19,340 bases of DNA from Sulfurovum sp. Lineage in GTDB: Bacteria; Campylobacterota; Campylobacteria; Campylobacterales; Sulfurovaceae. Shown here in pieces: positions 1 to 6,735 of this stretch; position 1 is the stretch's first letter; every line of letters begins with the position of its first letter. The translations under genes were made by a program, and so were the position numbers. Where the stretch lies: the NCBI GenBank assembly GCA_020719895.1, contig DYPM01000020.1, forward strand, positions 1-19,340. The letters run 5' to 3'. The notes under the pieces are model-generated. The model ran no database searches and had not been told where the DNA came from. It saw only the letters and a program-made list of their open reading frames with translations.

Positions 1-903
1 TGTCTTGACATACCTTTGCATTGAGTGTTTTTTGGTTTGGAAGATGAAGTGTAAAGGGAGTATCTCTATTTGGAAAAAAGTTGGTTTGTGGTGATGAATT
101 TTTGATGGAATTGGTATATAAATTTCATTTGGATCTCGTTTTCGCCCTAATGCGTTCCATTGATTGAGTCCACTTTTGGGAGAAACTATTTTATTTTTTC
201 CATAAAGTGGTAAATAAATAGTATCTTGAAGTTTTTTTGTTTCTTGAAAAATTTCATTTTGTTGTCTAAAACAGTTTTGAATTGTTTCAAGTGGATTTTC
301 ATAAATAGTAATTGGAAATTTTTCTTGACAGATTGAAGTGTCAAATCGTTTAAGAAGTGTGCTTTTTGATAAACTAAATGTATATTCATGTTGTTTGTCA
401 TTAAATCTAATCGTATTTTTTACTTTTTGAATAGAGTTTATATTTTCTATATCAATCAATAACATAGACTCTTCGTAGATATAAAACATCCCTTCTGCTC
501 TTGTCACGCAATGGTAAAGTGAGCGTGTGACTTCAGATAAATTTTCTGCAAAACTTATACGTTCATTTCGAAGATTCGCAATGACATAGATAAGATTTTC
601 GCTACTTTTATGTTCATAAAGATGACGATCTTTATTGAATTCTGCAACTTTTTGAAGTGTTTTATCATTATTTTTAAGAAAGGTTTTAAGTCCGATACCA
701 ATTTTTTCTTTAGAAGCATCCAAGGCAATATCGCCACGAGAAAGGTCGTTAGCATCAAAAGCTTTGCAAAAAAGTTTTTCTGCAATACGATAATAAAGAT
801 ACGGCGTTGTGGATTCTGAAAATAAATAGGAGAGTGAGCCGATAATCTTTAAACTGTCAATATATTCTTGTTGATTTGAGAGAGGTTGCAATCTATAAAA
901 CAT
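1..903 (-). pseudogene. Probable restriction endonuclease, partner of the adjacent C5 methyltransferase; 3' end outside window, apparent frameshift
   Basis: An open frame starts at the ATG at 903-901 and stays open for 301 codons to the window edge. The ATG lies inside the last codons of the methyltransferase (11-bp overlap), which suggests translational coupling. Residues 1-90 hold a compact region ending in GDIALDASKEK and GIGLKTF, which could be a PD-(D/E)XK-like nuclease core. Residues 235-274 read SGLNQWNALGRKRDPNEIYI then PIPSKIHHHKPTFF, a stretch I associate with the specificity domain of NgoFVII/BfiI-like enzymes (B3-like fold). After FF the family-like continuation (PNRDTPFTLHLPNQ, then LNAKVCQ) appears only in the neighbouring frame. 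The six-A run at 74-79 is therefore one base short, and the gene is either broken or mis-sequenced there. No PLD-type HKD motif is visible. The restriction role is inferred from context and remembered family resemblance. The cleavage site is unknown. Confidence 0.6.
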
Positions 904-1900
904 TATAAATATTTTTAGCAATAGCTTCAATTACATTTACAGTCACAGAATTTCCAGCTTGTTTATACTGATGAGAACGTGCTAAATCCGAAGGGAACTT
1001 AAAAGTTTGATTGAACCCTTGAAAACGTATACACTCTTGTGGAGTGAGTTTTCTAATACCTTTTCTATCTTTTACGAGCGGTACATTATGTCCTCCCGTT
1101 CCCATATTTGCAGTAAGTGTGGGGCAAAGATTGTTTTTATTTTCTCTGACATACTGTCTTCGCCATTGATAGATTGTCTCTTGACTTGTAATCTCTCCTT
1201 TAAGTTTTTCAAAGAGAGGCTTGTCGTTATAATAGAAGCTTTCATCAACATCTTCCTCTAATAAATCTTGAATCGTTATTATAGAGTGTATTGTGTTTGG
1301 AAACTCAAATGTGTTTATATCGTCTAAAAAAGCGACGATATAAATACGTTCTCTATTTTGAGGAATATTAAAATCTTTACTGTTTAGAAGTTTATAAAAA
1401 ACCCGATACCCCAACTCTTCAAGTGTATTTTTGACAACTTCAAAGGTGCGTCCTTCATCGTGTCCGACAAACCCTTTTACATTCTCCAAAAACAACAATT
1501 TAGGTCTATGATATTTTGCAATACGAGCTACATCAAAAAAAAGTGTTCCTCTTGTATCTTCAAACCCTTTTCGATATCCAGCAATACTAAATGCTTGACA
1601 TGGAAATCCAGCCAAAATAATGTCGTGTTGAGGAATATCTTCGGCATTAATTTTAGTTATATCTCCACAAGGAATCTCTCCATAGTTTAAAGCGTATGTT
1701 TTTTGTGCATGCGGATCAATCTCTGACGAGAAGACAAACTCAATCTTGTCCTTAAATGCGTTATTGAAGCCTTGTCTTATCCCGCCTATTCCTGCAAAAA
1801 GGTCAATAGCTTTCAGTTTGCTTTGAGTGTCCTTGTTCGTCATTTTTTCGACCACTTTACTCTTGATTGTATGAGAGTCAAAAAGTGATATTGAAACCAT
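893..1900 (-). CDS. DNA (cytosine-5-)-methyltransferase of a type II restriction-modification system
   Basis: Transfers a methyl group from S-adenosylmethionine to C5 of cytosine in a specific DNA site, protecting the host from its partner nuclease. The 335 residues carry the canonical motif order: motif I AIDLFAGIGG (31-40, SAM binding), motif IV GFPCQAFS (98-105) with the catalytic Cys101, motif VI ENVKGF (139-144), motif VIII QNRERIY (181-187), and motif X QAGNSVTVNV (314-323). The target-recognition region lies at about 195-290 and includes CPTLTANMGTGGHNVPLV. The ATG at 1900 is preceded by AAAGGT about 7 nt upstream. The internal Met20 has no good ribosome site, so the N-terminal extension of about 30 residues is probably real. 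Downstream it overlaps the putative endonuclease. The recognition sequence cannot be read from the protein by eye. Confidence 0.95.
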   Translation of the reverse strand: MVSISLFDSHTIKSKVVEKMTNKDTQSKLKAIDLFAGIGGIRQGFNNAFKDKIEFVFSSEIDPHAQKTYALNYGEIPCGDITKINAEDIPQHDIILAGFPCQAFSIAGYRKGFEDTRGTLFFDVARIAKYHRPKLLFLENVKGFVGHDEGRTFEVVKNTLEELGYRVFYKLLNSKDFNIPQNRERIYIVAFLDDINTFEFPNTIHSIITIQDLLEEDVDESFYYNDKPLFEKLKGEITSQETIYQWRRQYVRENKNNLCPTLTANMGTGGHNVPLVKDRKGIRKLTPQECIRFQGFNQTFKFPSDLARSHQYKQAGNSVTVNVIEAIAKNIYNVL

Positions 1901-1924
1901 CGTTTACCTTTAAATAGAGTACGT

Positions 1925-1958
1925 TTAATCAGATGGCTCAATTGAGACATCTGATTAA
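1925..1958. promoter_or_regulatory. 34-bp near-perfect palindrome just upstream of the methyltransferase gene (candidate operator)
   Basis: An 11-bp arm TTAATCAGATG (1925-1935) is matched by CATCTGATTAA (1948-1958), and the centre CTCAATTGAG (1937-1946) is itself palindromic. Only the 1936/1947 pair is mismatched. The dyad ends 24 bp before the methyltransferase ATG. A symmetric site there could bind a dimeric regulator or the methyltransferase itself, or it could form a hairpin in the leader RNA. There is no T-run on either side, so it is not a classical terminator. The regulatory role is inferred from position only. Confidence 0.45.
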
Positions 1959-1964
1959 TTCTCA

Positions 1965-1987
1965 AATTTTGAGCAAAGCTCAAAATT
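1965..1987 (-). terminator. Perfect 10-bp stem-loop downstream of the secretion operon
   Basis: AATTTTGAGC (1965-1974) and GCTCAAAATT (1978-1987) form a perfect stem with a 3-nt loop. It lies about 75 bp past the stop codon of the GspF-family gene and upstream of the methyltransferase. The stem is AT-rich and no clear U-tract follows on the minus strand, so termination is plausible but weak. It may instead be part of the intergenic repeat element. Confidence 0.35.
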
Positions 1988-1989
1988 AG

Positions 1990-2013
1990 GTCTTAAGCAG
2001 ACGGCTCTCGCAA
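1990..2013 (-). repeat. 24-nt intergenic repeat box, copy 1
   Basis: On the minus strand this reads TTGCGAGAGCC then GTCTGCTTAAGAC. It matches the plus-strand copy at 16244-16267 at 21 of 24 positions. In both places the box follows the stop codon of one gene, precedes a gene in the same orientation, and is followed on the same strand by a hairpin with a TTT loop. This suggests a dispersed intergenic repeat family or a shared transcript-end element. Confidence 0.5.
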
Positions 2014-2061
2014 CTATTCGTTCTGATAAACTTTATATTCAATCAGAGGTCTCAATTATTT

Positions 2062-3312
2062 TTAATGCGGTTTAGCTGCTTGACCCAAATCCCACATTGG
2101 CATAAAAATACCGAGTGCCATCAAGAGTACCAATCCTGTAATAAAAATCATCATAATTGGCTCAATATAAGCCGAAAGGTTATCAATCAACTCTCGAAAA
2201 CGCATATCATAATACTCCGTCACTTTGTCAAGCATCGCATCAAGCTGTCCGCCTGCTTCTCCTGCTTTGATCATCTGAAGTAGCATATTTTCATAAAGTC
2301 CTGTTAACTGAAACGCTTCAGCCAAACTCATACCTCTTCCAATATTTGCATTTACAGTCATAAGATTGTCTTTGAGTGCCAAATTGCTTACCATTCCAAC
2401 TCCCGTCTCCAATGCTTCATTGACAGGAACACCCGCTTTGACCAACTCTCCAAAAACAAGATTGTATTGATGCATTGTAGAGAGAAAAATCGCTTTATTG
2501 ATAAGATAAAAATAGGGGCTGATCATCAAAGTATCCATTTTATAACGAAAATCTCTACTGGTTTTGTAAGCAAATTTGATAGCTGTGACAATCAAAAAAA
2601 GCACAGCCAAAATATACAAACCATAGTTTGAAAAGGCATATTCAAGATCAAGAAGAATAACAGTAGGCGTTGGGAGATCAGTGTGAAGTTGTTCAAAAAT
2701 ATCTTTAAACTTAGGTACAACCACCATAATCAAAATAGTAAATGCAATCCCCATAGCACCTAACGTAATCATTGGACTTCGCATTGCTTTTTTAAATTTT
2801 TTTACATTGTCTCGGATGTTTTCTAAAATATCTGCAAGCTTTTTATACGACTGGGCGATATTACCTGTACGCTCTCCAAGCTCTGTCATAGCAAGTGCAA
2901 CATGCCCAAACTCATAGGCGTATTTTTTCATAGAATCTGACATACTGCTTCCTGCATTAATGTCATTATTCATAGAAAAAAATATCTCTTTAAGCGATTT
3001 GTTGGTGGTATTTTCAGCAACATCTCTAAGTGTGTCGTTGATAGGAATTCCAGCATCAGTCATAACAGAAATCTGTCTGATAGCAGATATTTTTGCATCA
3101 GCGGGAATAGAAGCTTTTGCTCCTTTTTTTAAACCAGCAAGAAGATTTTTGATCGTCTCTTCGAGTGGAGGTTGCGTCTCGTCTGCACGGATCACTATCG
3201 CTGAAGAAAATTTATCTTTGATTTGAGCAATTGCAGCCATTCTATCAATTGCCTTAACCAGCTCTTGACTCTTTTTGCCTTTTTGTATCATCGTGACATT
3301 AAAGTACTTCAT
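2062..3312 (-). CDS. mshG: Type II secretion/type IV pilus inner-membrane platform protein, GspF/PilC/MshG family (CtsF-like)
   Basis: Polytopic inner-membrane protein on which pilins or pseudopilins are assembled and to which the cytoplasmic ATPase transmits force. The 416 residues show the duplicated T2SSF architecture: a first helical domain at about 80-180, membrane segments near 183-205 and 232-256, a second helical domain at about 275-385 containing GELVKAGVPVNEALETGV, and a last membrane segment near 387-407. The start ATG overlaps the upstream ATPase stop as TAATG, with GAGG about 7 nt upstream, so the two are translationally coupled. It is the last gene of the eight-gene operon. It occupies the position of MshG in the Vibrio MSHA cluster and CtsF in C. 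jejuni transformation. The family is secure. The substrate (DNA-uptake pseudopilus versus MSHA-like pilus) is inferred. Confidence 0.93.
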   Translation of the reverse strand: MKYFNVTMIQKGKKSQELVKAIDRMAAIAQIKDKFSSAIVIRADETQPPLEETIKNLLAGLKKGAKASIPADAKISAIRQISVMTDAGIPINDTLRDVAENTTNKSLKEIFFSMNNDINAGSSMSDSMKKYAYEFGHVALAMTELGERTGNIAQSYKKLADILENIRDNVKKFKKAMRSPMITLGAMGIAFTILIMVVVPKFKDIFEQLHTDLPTPTVILLDLEYAFSNYGLYILAVLFLIVTAIKFAYKTSRDFRYKMDTLMISPYFYLINKAIFLSTMHQYNLVFGELVKAGVPVNEALETGVGMVSNLALKDNLMTVNANIGRGMSLAEAFQLTGLYENMLLQMIKAGEAGGQLDAMLDKVTEYYDMRFRELIDNLSAYIEPIMMIFITGLVLLMALGIFMPMWDLGQAAKPH

Positions 3313-5057
3313 TATAACCTCGCAACTCTATAGATTTCGTCAATGGTTGTTTTGCCTTCAATGGCTTTTTGAACTCCGTCTTGAAACATATTTACAAACC
3401 CTTCACTCACAGCTTGAATAGTAAGCTCCTCTTTGCTTGCACTCGAAGCAATCATTCGTTGCAAAGTGTTGCTCACCATCAACACTTCAGAGATCATTTC
3501 TCGTCCTGCATATCCTCTATGATTGCACTCTTTGCACCCTTCTCCTTTATAAAATACAGGATCAACAATATTTTTGGGAAGATATGGTGCAATCCCTTCT
3601 AAAAGATGAGGTGGAAGTGTCGCTTCTACTTTACAATGTAAACAGATTTTACGAACAAGACGTTGTGCTTGTATTGCGACCAACGCACCACTCACCAAAT
3701 ACTCTTCAATTCCCATATCCAAAATACGCGTGACTGCAGAAATTGCATCGTTGGTGTGGAGCGTAGAAAGCACAAGGTGTCCTGTCAAAGCTGCTTGAAT
3801 TGCAATACGCAGTGTCTCTTGATCTCTGATCTCTCCAATCATAATTTTGTCAGGGTCTTGTCTCAAAATCGACTTCAAGGCCGCTGCAAAAGTAAGTCCA
3901 ACATTAGGACGCACCAAAACCTGCTGGAGTCCCGACATCTGATACTCCACTGGATCTTCAACGGTGATGATTTTATCTCTTACATCTTTGATGGCATTTA
4001 ATGCACCATAGAGTGTCGTAGTTTTACCCGAACCTGTTGGTCCTGTGACCAAAACAATTCCATAAGGTGCTTTGATAGCATTTGAAAAACGGTCATAACA
4101 GAGTTTGCTCATCCCTGCATCTTCAAGTCGAATCATTGCTTTGGATTTATCCAAAATCCTCAATACAATCGACTCTCCATCGATAGTTGGAAGTGTCGAA
4201 ACCCTAAAGTCAAAAGGCTTAGAAGCAACCACTGCTGAAAATCTTCCATCTTGAGGTTTTCGTTTTTCTGCAATATCAAGGTTTGACAAGAGTTTCATAC
4301 GCGAAGCCAATGGACTAAAAATATCTTTATCGAAAGTAAAAGTTTGTTGCAACATTCCATCAATACGATCTCTTACAATACAGCTTTTTTCAAGTGCTTC
4401 GATATGAATATCACTTGCACCACTATAAATAGAGGATTTTAAAATAACATCAATCAGCTTTAAAACCGCAGGAGATTCATCTGGATTGGTATCGTTGCCT
4501 CCTTGAGTAAGATCCTTTCTGATGTCGGCAACCAAACCTTTGATACTTTCATTGATCTCGAGTCGTTGAAGTTGCTGATGAATCTGTTTTGGATTGGAGA
4601 TTCCTACTTTGATTGGTTTTTTGGGGAACATTCTTTGAATGCTATCTTGTGCAGCCATATCCAAAGGATCATCAAACACAATCAATACATTCAGTTCTGT
4701 CTCTTCAATAGGAATAATATTGTATTTAATCAACTGCTTGTAAGGCACTCTAGAGAATAGCTTCATATCGATCTCAACATTATCCAAATCAATATATTCA
4801 ATATTGAGTGCTTTAGCAACTTCTTGAATAATAGGTACTACATTTATCCCCTCAATCTTCTCTAAGTGGGAAAGGTTAATCACCCCTTGTCTAATCTTTT
4901 TTGCCAAAAAAGTTTCAACAGTATGAAGATCAATCATCTTCTCTCCAACCAAGTTAGCAAAAGAGATTTTTTTTGGAGGTCTTTTCCGCACCAATTGAGA
5001 GATGGCTTCCTTAGTGATGAGCTTCTCGTCAAGCATCATTTCAATTAATTTAACCAT
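3312..5057 (-). CDS. mshE: Type II secretion/type IV pilus assembly ATPase, GspE/PilB/MshE family (CtsE-like)
   Basis: Hexameric cytoplasmic ATPase that powers pilus or pseudopilus assembly. The 581 residues contain an N-terminal MshEN/GspE-N region (about 1-165), a linker, and a complete motor domain. Visible motifs are Walker A GPTGSGKTTT (339-348), the Asp box TVEDPVEY (365-372), Walker B within DPDKIMIGEIRDQET (401-415) and the His box TGHLVLSTLHTNDA (425-438). Both Cys pairs of the zinc-binding tetracysteine motif are present (C472/C475 and C508/C511), as is usual for assembly ATPases rather than PilT. The ATG at 5057 follows TAGGAG at about 8 nt. The nearby ATG at 5061 runs into a stop within a few codons. 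It sits between the TPR protein and the GspF protein, as mshE does and as ctsE does in C. jejuni. Confidence 0.95.
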   Translation of the reverse strand: MVKLIEMMLDEKLITKEAISQLVRKRPPKKISFANLVGEKMIDLHTVETFLAKKIRQGVINLSHLEKIEGINVVPIIQEVAKALNIEYIDLDNVEIDMKLFSRVPYKQLIKYNIIPIEETELNVLIVFDDPLDMAAQDSIQRMFPKKPIKVGISNPKQIHQQLQRLEINESIKGLVADIRKDLTQGGNDTNPDESPAVLKLIDVILKSSIYSGASDIHIEALEKSCIVRDRIDGMLQQTFTFDKDIFSPLASRMKLLSNLDIAEKRKPQDGRFSAVVASKPFDFRVSTLPTIDGESIVLRILDKSKAMIRLEDAGMSKLCYDRFSNAIKAPYGIVLVTGPTGSGKTTTLYGALNAIKDVRDKIITVEDPVEYQMSGLQQVLVRPNVGLTFAAALKSILRQDPDKIMIGEIRDQETLRIAIQAALTGHLVLSTLHTNDAISAVTRILDMGIEEYLVSGALVAIQAQRLVRKICLHCKVEATLPPHLLEGIAPYLPKNIVDPVFYKGEGCKECNHRGYAGREMISEVLMVSNTLQRMIASSASKEELTIQAVSEGFVNMFQDGVQKAIEGKTTIDEIYRVARL

Positions 5058-5081
5058 TCATCTGACTCCTAATGCTATGTT

Positions 5082-5930
5082 TCATTGTTTAATTTTATCC
5101 AATAAATTTCTTGCTTGGGTAGAGTTTGACTGATCAATATACTGCTTGAGAATACGAATCGCTTCTGATTTTTCACCTCGTTTTAATTTTGATTTAATAA
5201 AAATCATCCACGCATCTTCAACGCCATCGTCTATCTTATTGACTTGAACTGCCCAATATTCAGATTTTTGATACATCTGTCGAGTATAATAACTTTTTGC
5301 CAAAAAAAGTGCGTCATTGATATCTCGAGAAGCATAAAAGCGAGACTCTATCTCTTGAAGCACTTCAACTCTTTTTGGATCTACAATATTCAGTTCAAAT
5401 GATACTTTGTGTCTTTTGGCGGGCTGTGTCGCCATTGGCTCTTCTGTGGACTCCACCTCTTCTAACTCCAAAATTGGTTCTACGGGTGCTTTTTCATACG
5501 GCTTGACGTACTCTTTTTGAGGCAATGGATAGGTTTGATTTTCATACGATTGTGGCATTTGAGCCAAAGGTGATTGTTCACTCTCCGTCTCTTTTTGTGT
5601 CATCATCTCTTGTTGTGGAATTAAAGTTGGTTTTATTTGTGGTTGCATTGCAACAGCATAAGATGAAGCGAGTGGTTGTGCTGGAGTGGTTGCTTGAGAT
5701 GGCTGAGGTTGAACTTCAAACTCTACTCTTTTGGTTTGGATTGGTGCTGGAGTATTGAGATATGATTTTTGAAGAGAACTTTCAAAAAATAAAATTTGAG
5801 GCAAATAGAGATAAAATCCAACCAAAAAAATAGCACCAAACATCAACATACCCAAAAAATTCCAATAAGGTTTTCTTTTGTTGCGTTTGTATTGCTTCCA
5901 ATCGGCTTCAAGTGATTTTATTTCATGCAT
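5082..5930 (-). CDS. Single-pass membrane protein with Pro/Gln-rich linker and C-terminal TPR-like domain (MshN/CtsX position)
   Basis: 282 residues. There is a short basic cytoplasmic N-terminus (KQYKRNKRK), one membrane helix at about 24-47, a low-complexity Pro/Gln/Glu-rich segment at about 60-165, and a helical C-terminal part (about 185-282) with TPR-like repeats such as NDALFLAKSYYTRQMYQKSE. The topology puts the TPR part in the periplasm, where the linker could span towards the secretin. The start ATG overlaps the end of the ExeA-type ATPase by 8 bp and has AGGA about 7 nt upstream. The gene lies where Vibrio has mshN (also TM plus TPR) and where C. jejuni has ctsX, a membrane protein that partners CtsP. 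The sequence itself is not strongly diagnostic, so the link rests on layout and synteny. Confidence 0.75.
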   Translation of the reverse strand: MHEIKSLEADWKQYKRNKRKPYWNFLGMLMFGAIFLVGFYLYLPQILFFESSLQKSYLNTPAPIQTKRVEFEVQPQPSQATTPAQPLASSYAVAMQPQIKPTLIPQQEMMTQKETESEQSPLAQMPQSYENQTYPLPQKEYVKPYEKAPVEPILELEEVESTEEPMATQPAKRHKVSFELNIVDPKRVEVLQEIESRFYASRDINDALFLAKSYYTRQMYQKSEYWAVQVNKIDDGVEDAWMIFIKSKLKRGEKSEAIRILKQYIDQSNSTQARNLLDKIKQ

Positions 5931-6735
5931 GAAGATATCCTAATTTAAGTGCTGCCATCTCGATAATTTTGGAAGAGACTTTGTCATAACGTATTTTGGT
6001 TGGTTCATTCGTATCATAATATTCACTAATTTCAAAAATAGTATACATTAGCTTATTGCACTCTCTGTAGTTTCCTTTAGTAAAAGCATGAATCAACTTC
6101 ATCTCATTTGATTTGATACTATTGGCAATCTCAAAAAGATTTTTTTTAAGTAATTTTTTGTGAACATAACTTTGCTGATCTTCCACGGTTGCATTTTTAA
6201 GCTCAATCACTTCCCAAATTCTTGATTTAAAATGTTCTTTGGCGACCAACTCTTCATTGTCAGTTTTGTGTAATGAAACCACAAACTTAACTGCTCTTGT
6301 GTCTGATATCAATCGAATCTTTTCCATCATTTCTGAACTATAAATCTGTGCTTCGTCAAGAAGAATGACGATTTCTCTCTCTCCGCGTATTTTTTTAGAC
6401 TGCTCAATAATCATCGTCAAAGTCACATCTTCTTTGGAAAAAGTTTCATTTTGATTAAGCACCCCATAGAGTTTCAAAAAAAACTCTTTTTCATCTACCG
6501 TAGGCGTATCAAAATAGTGTATCTCTTTTTGATGTTTGAGTTTAGTTTGAAGTCGATTGAGCAAAATACTCTTTCCTGTTCCTGGACGACCAAAAACCAA
6601 AATCATCTTAAGTGGTTTTTCGATGCTCTCCTTAAGCTTTTCAAAAGCCCTTACCGAAGAGTCAAGTTCGATATAGTCATCTAAATCAATGGAATCGACA
6701 AAAACCATTTTTGCAGAATAAAATCTACTTTTCAT
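5923..6735 (-). CDS. mshM: AAA ATPase of the ExeA/MshM type (CtsP-like)
   Basis: Predicted cytoplasmic nucleotide-binding protein of the kind associated with MSHA (MshM), type II secretion (ExeA) and Campylobacter transformation (CtsP). From the chosen start, the 270 residues have Walker A GRPGTGKS at about 49-56, Walker B EIVILLDEAQ at about 121-130, and a sensor-like VKFVVSLHKTD further on. The frame can be extended to a TTG at 6786, but that would overlap the secretin by 62 bp. The ATG at 6735 leaves an 11-bp overlap, in keeping with the other junctions, though its ribosome site is weak. Unlike ExeA, there is no obvious C-terminal peptidoglycan-binding domain. The role as accessory ATPase for secretin or pseudopilus function is inferred. 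Confidence 0.85.
   Translation of the reverse strand: MKSRFYSAKMVFVDSIDLDDYIELDSSVRAFEKLKESIEKPLKMILVFGRPGTGKSILLNRLQTKLKHQKEIHYFDTPTVDEKEFFLKLYGVLNQNETFSKEDVTLTMIIEQSKKIRGEREIVILLDEAQIYSSEMMEKIRLISDTRAVKFVVSLHKTDNEELVAKEHFKSRIWEVIELKNATVEDQQSYVHKKLLKKNLFEIANSIKSNEMKLIHAFTKGNYRECNKLMYTIFEISEYYDTNEPTKIRYDKVSSKIIEMAALKLGYLHA

Larger units (their letters stand above)
1940..2057. repeat. 118-bp spacer segment bounded by 17-bp inverted repeats
   Basis: The left end (1940-1956, AATTGAGACATCTGATT) is the reverse complement of the right end (2041-2057, AATCAGAGGTCTCAATT) at 16 of 17 positions. The left end is also one arm of the palindrome at 1925-1958. Inside are a 10-bp-stem hairpin and the 24-nt box shared with 16244-16267. 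The arrangement resembles a small non-autonomous mobile element (MITE-like) or an array of regulator half-sites. I see no convincing target-site duplication and no transposase. Confidence 0.4.

Noticed and set aside
555..785. Minus-strand 76-codon frame (and a 71-codon one at 186-401)
   Set aside because: Both lie inside the longer restriction-endonuclease frame, which continues off the window edge and is contiguous with the methyltransferase.
1901..2061. Possible CRISPR-like repeat array
   Set aside because: There are only two or three imperfect half-sites with unequal spacing and inverted orientation, with no cas genes.
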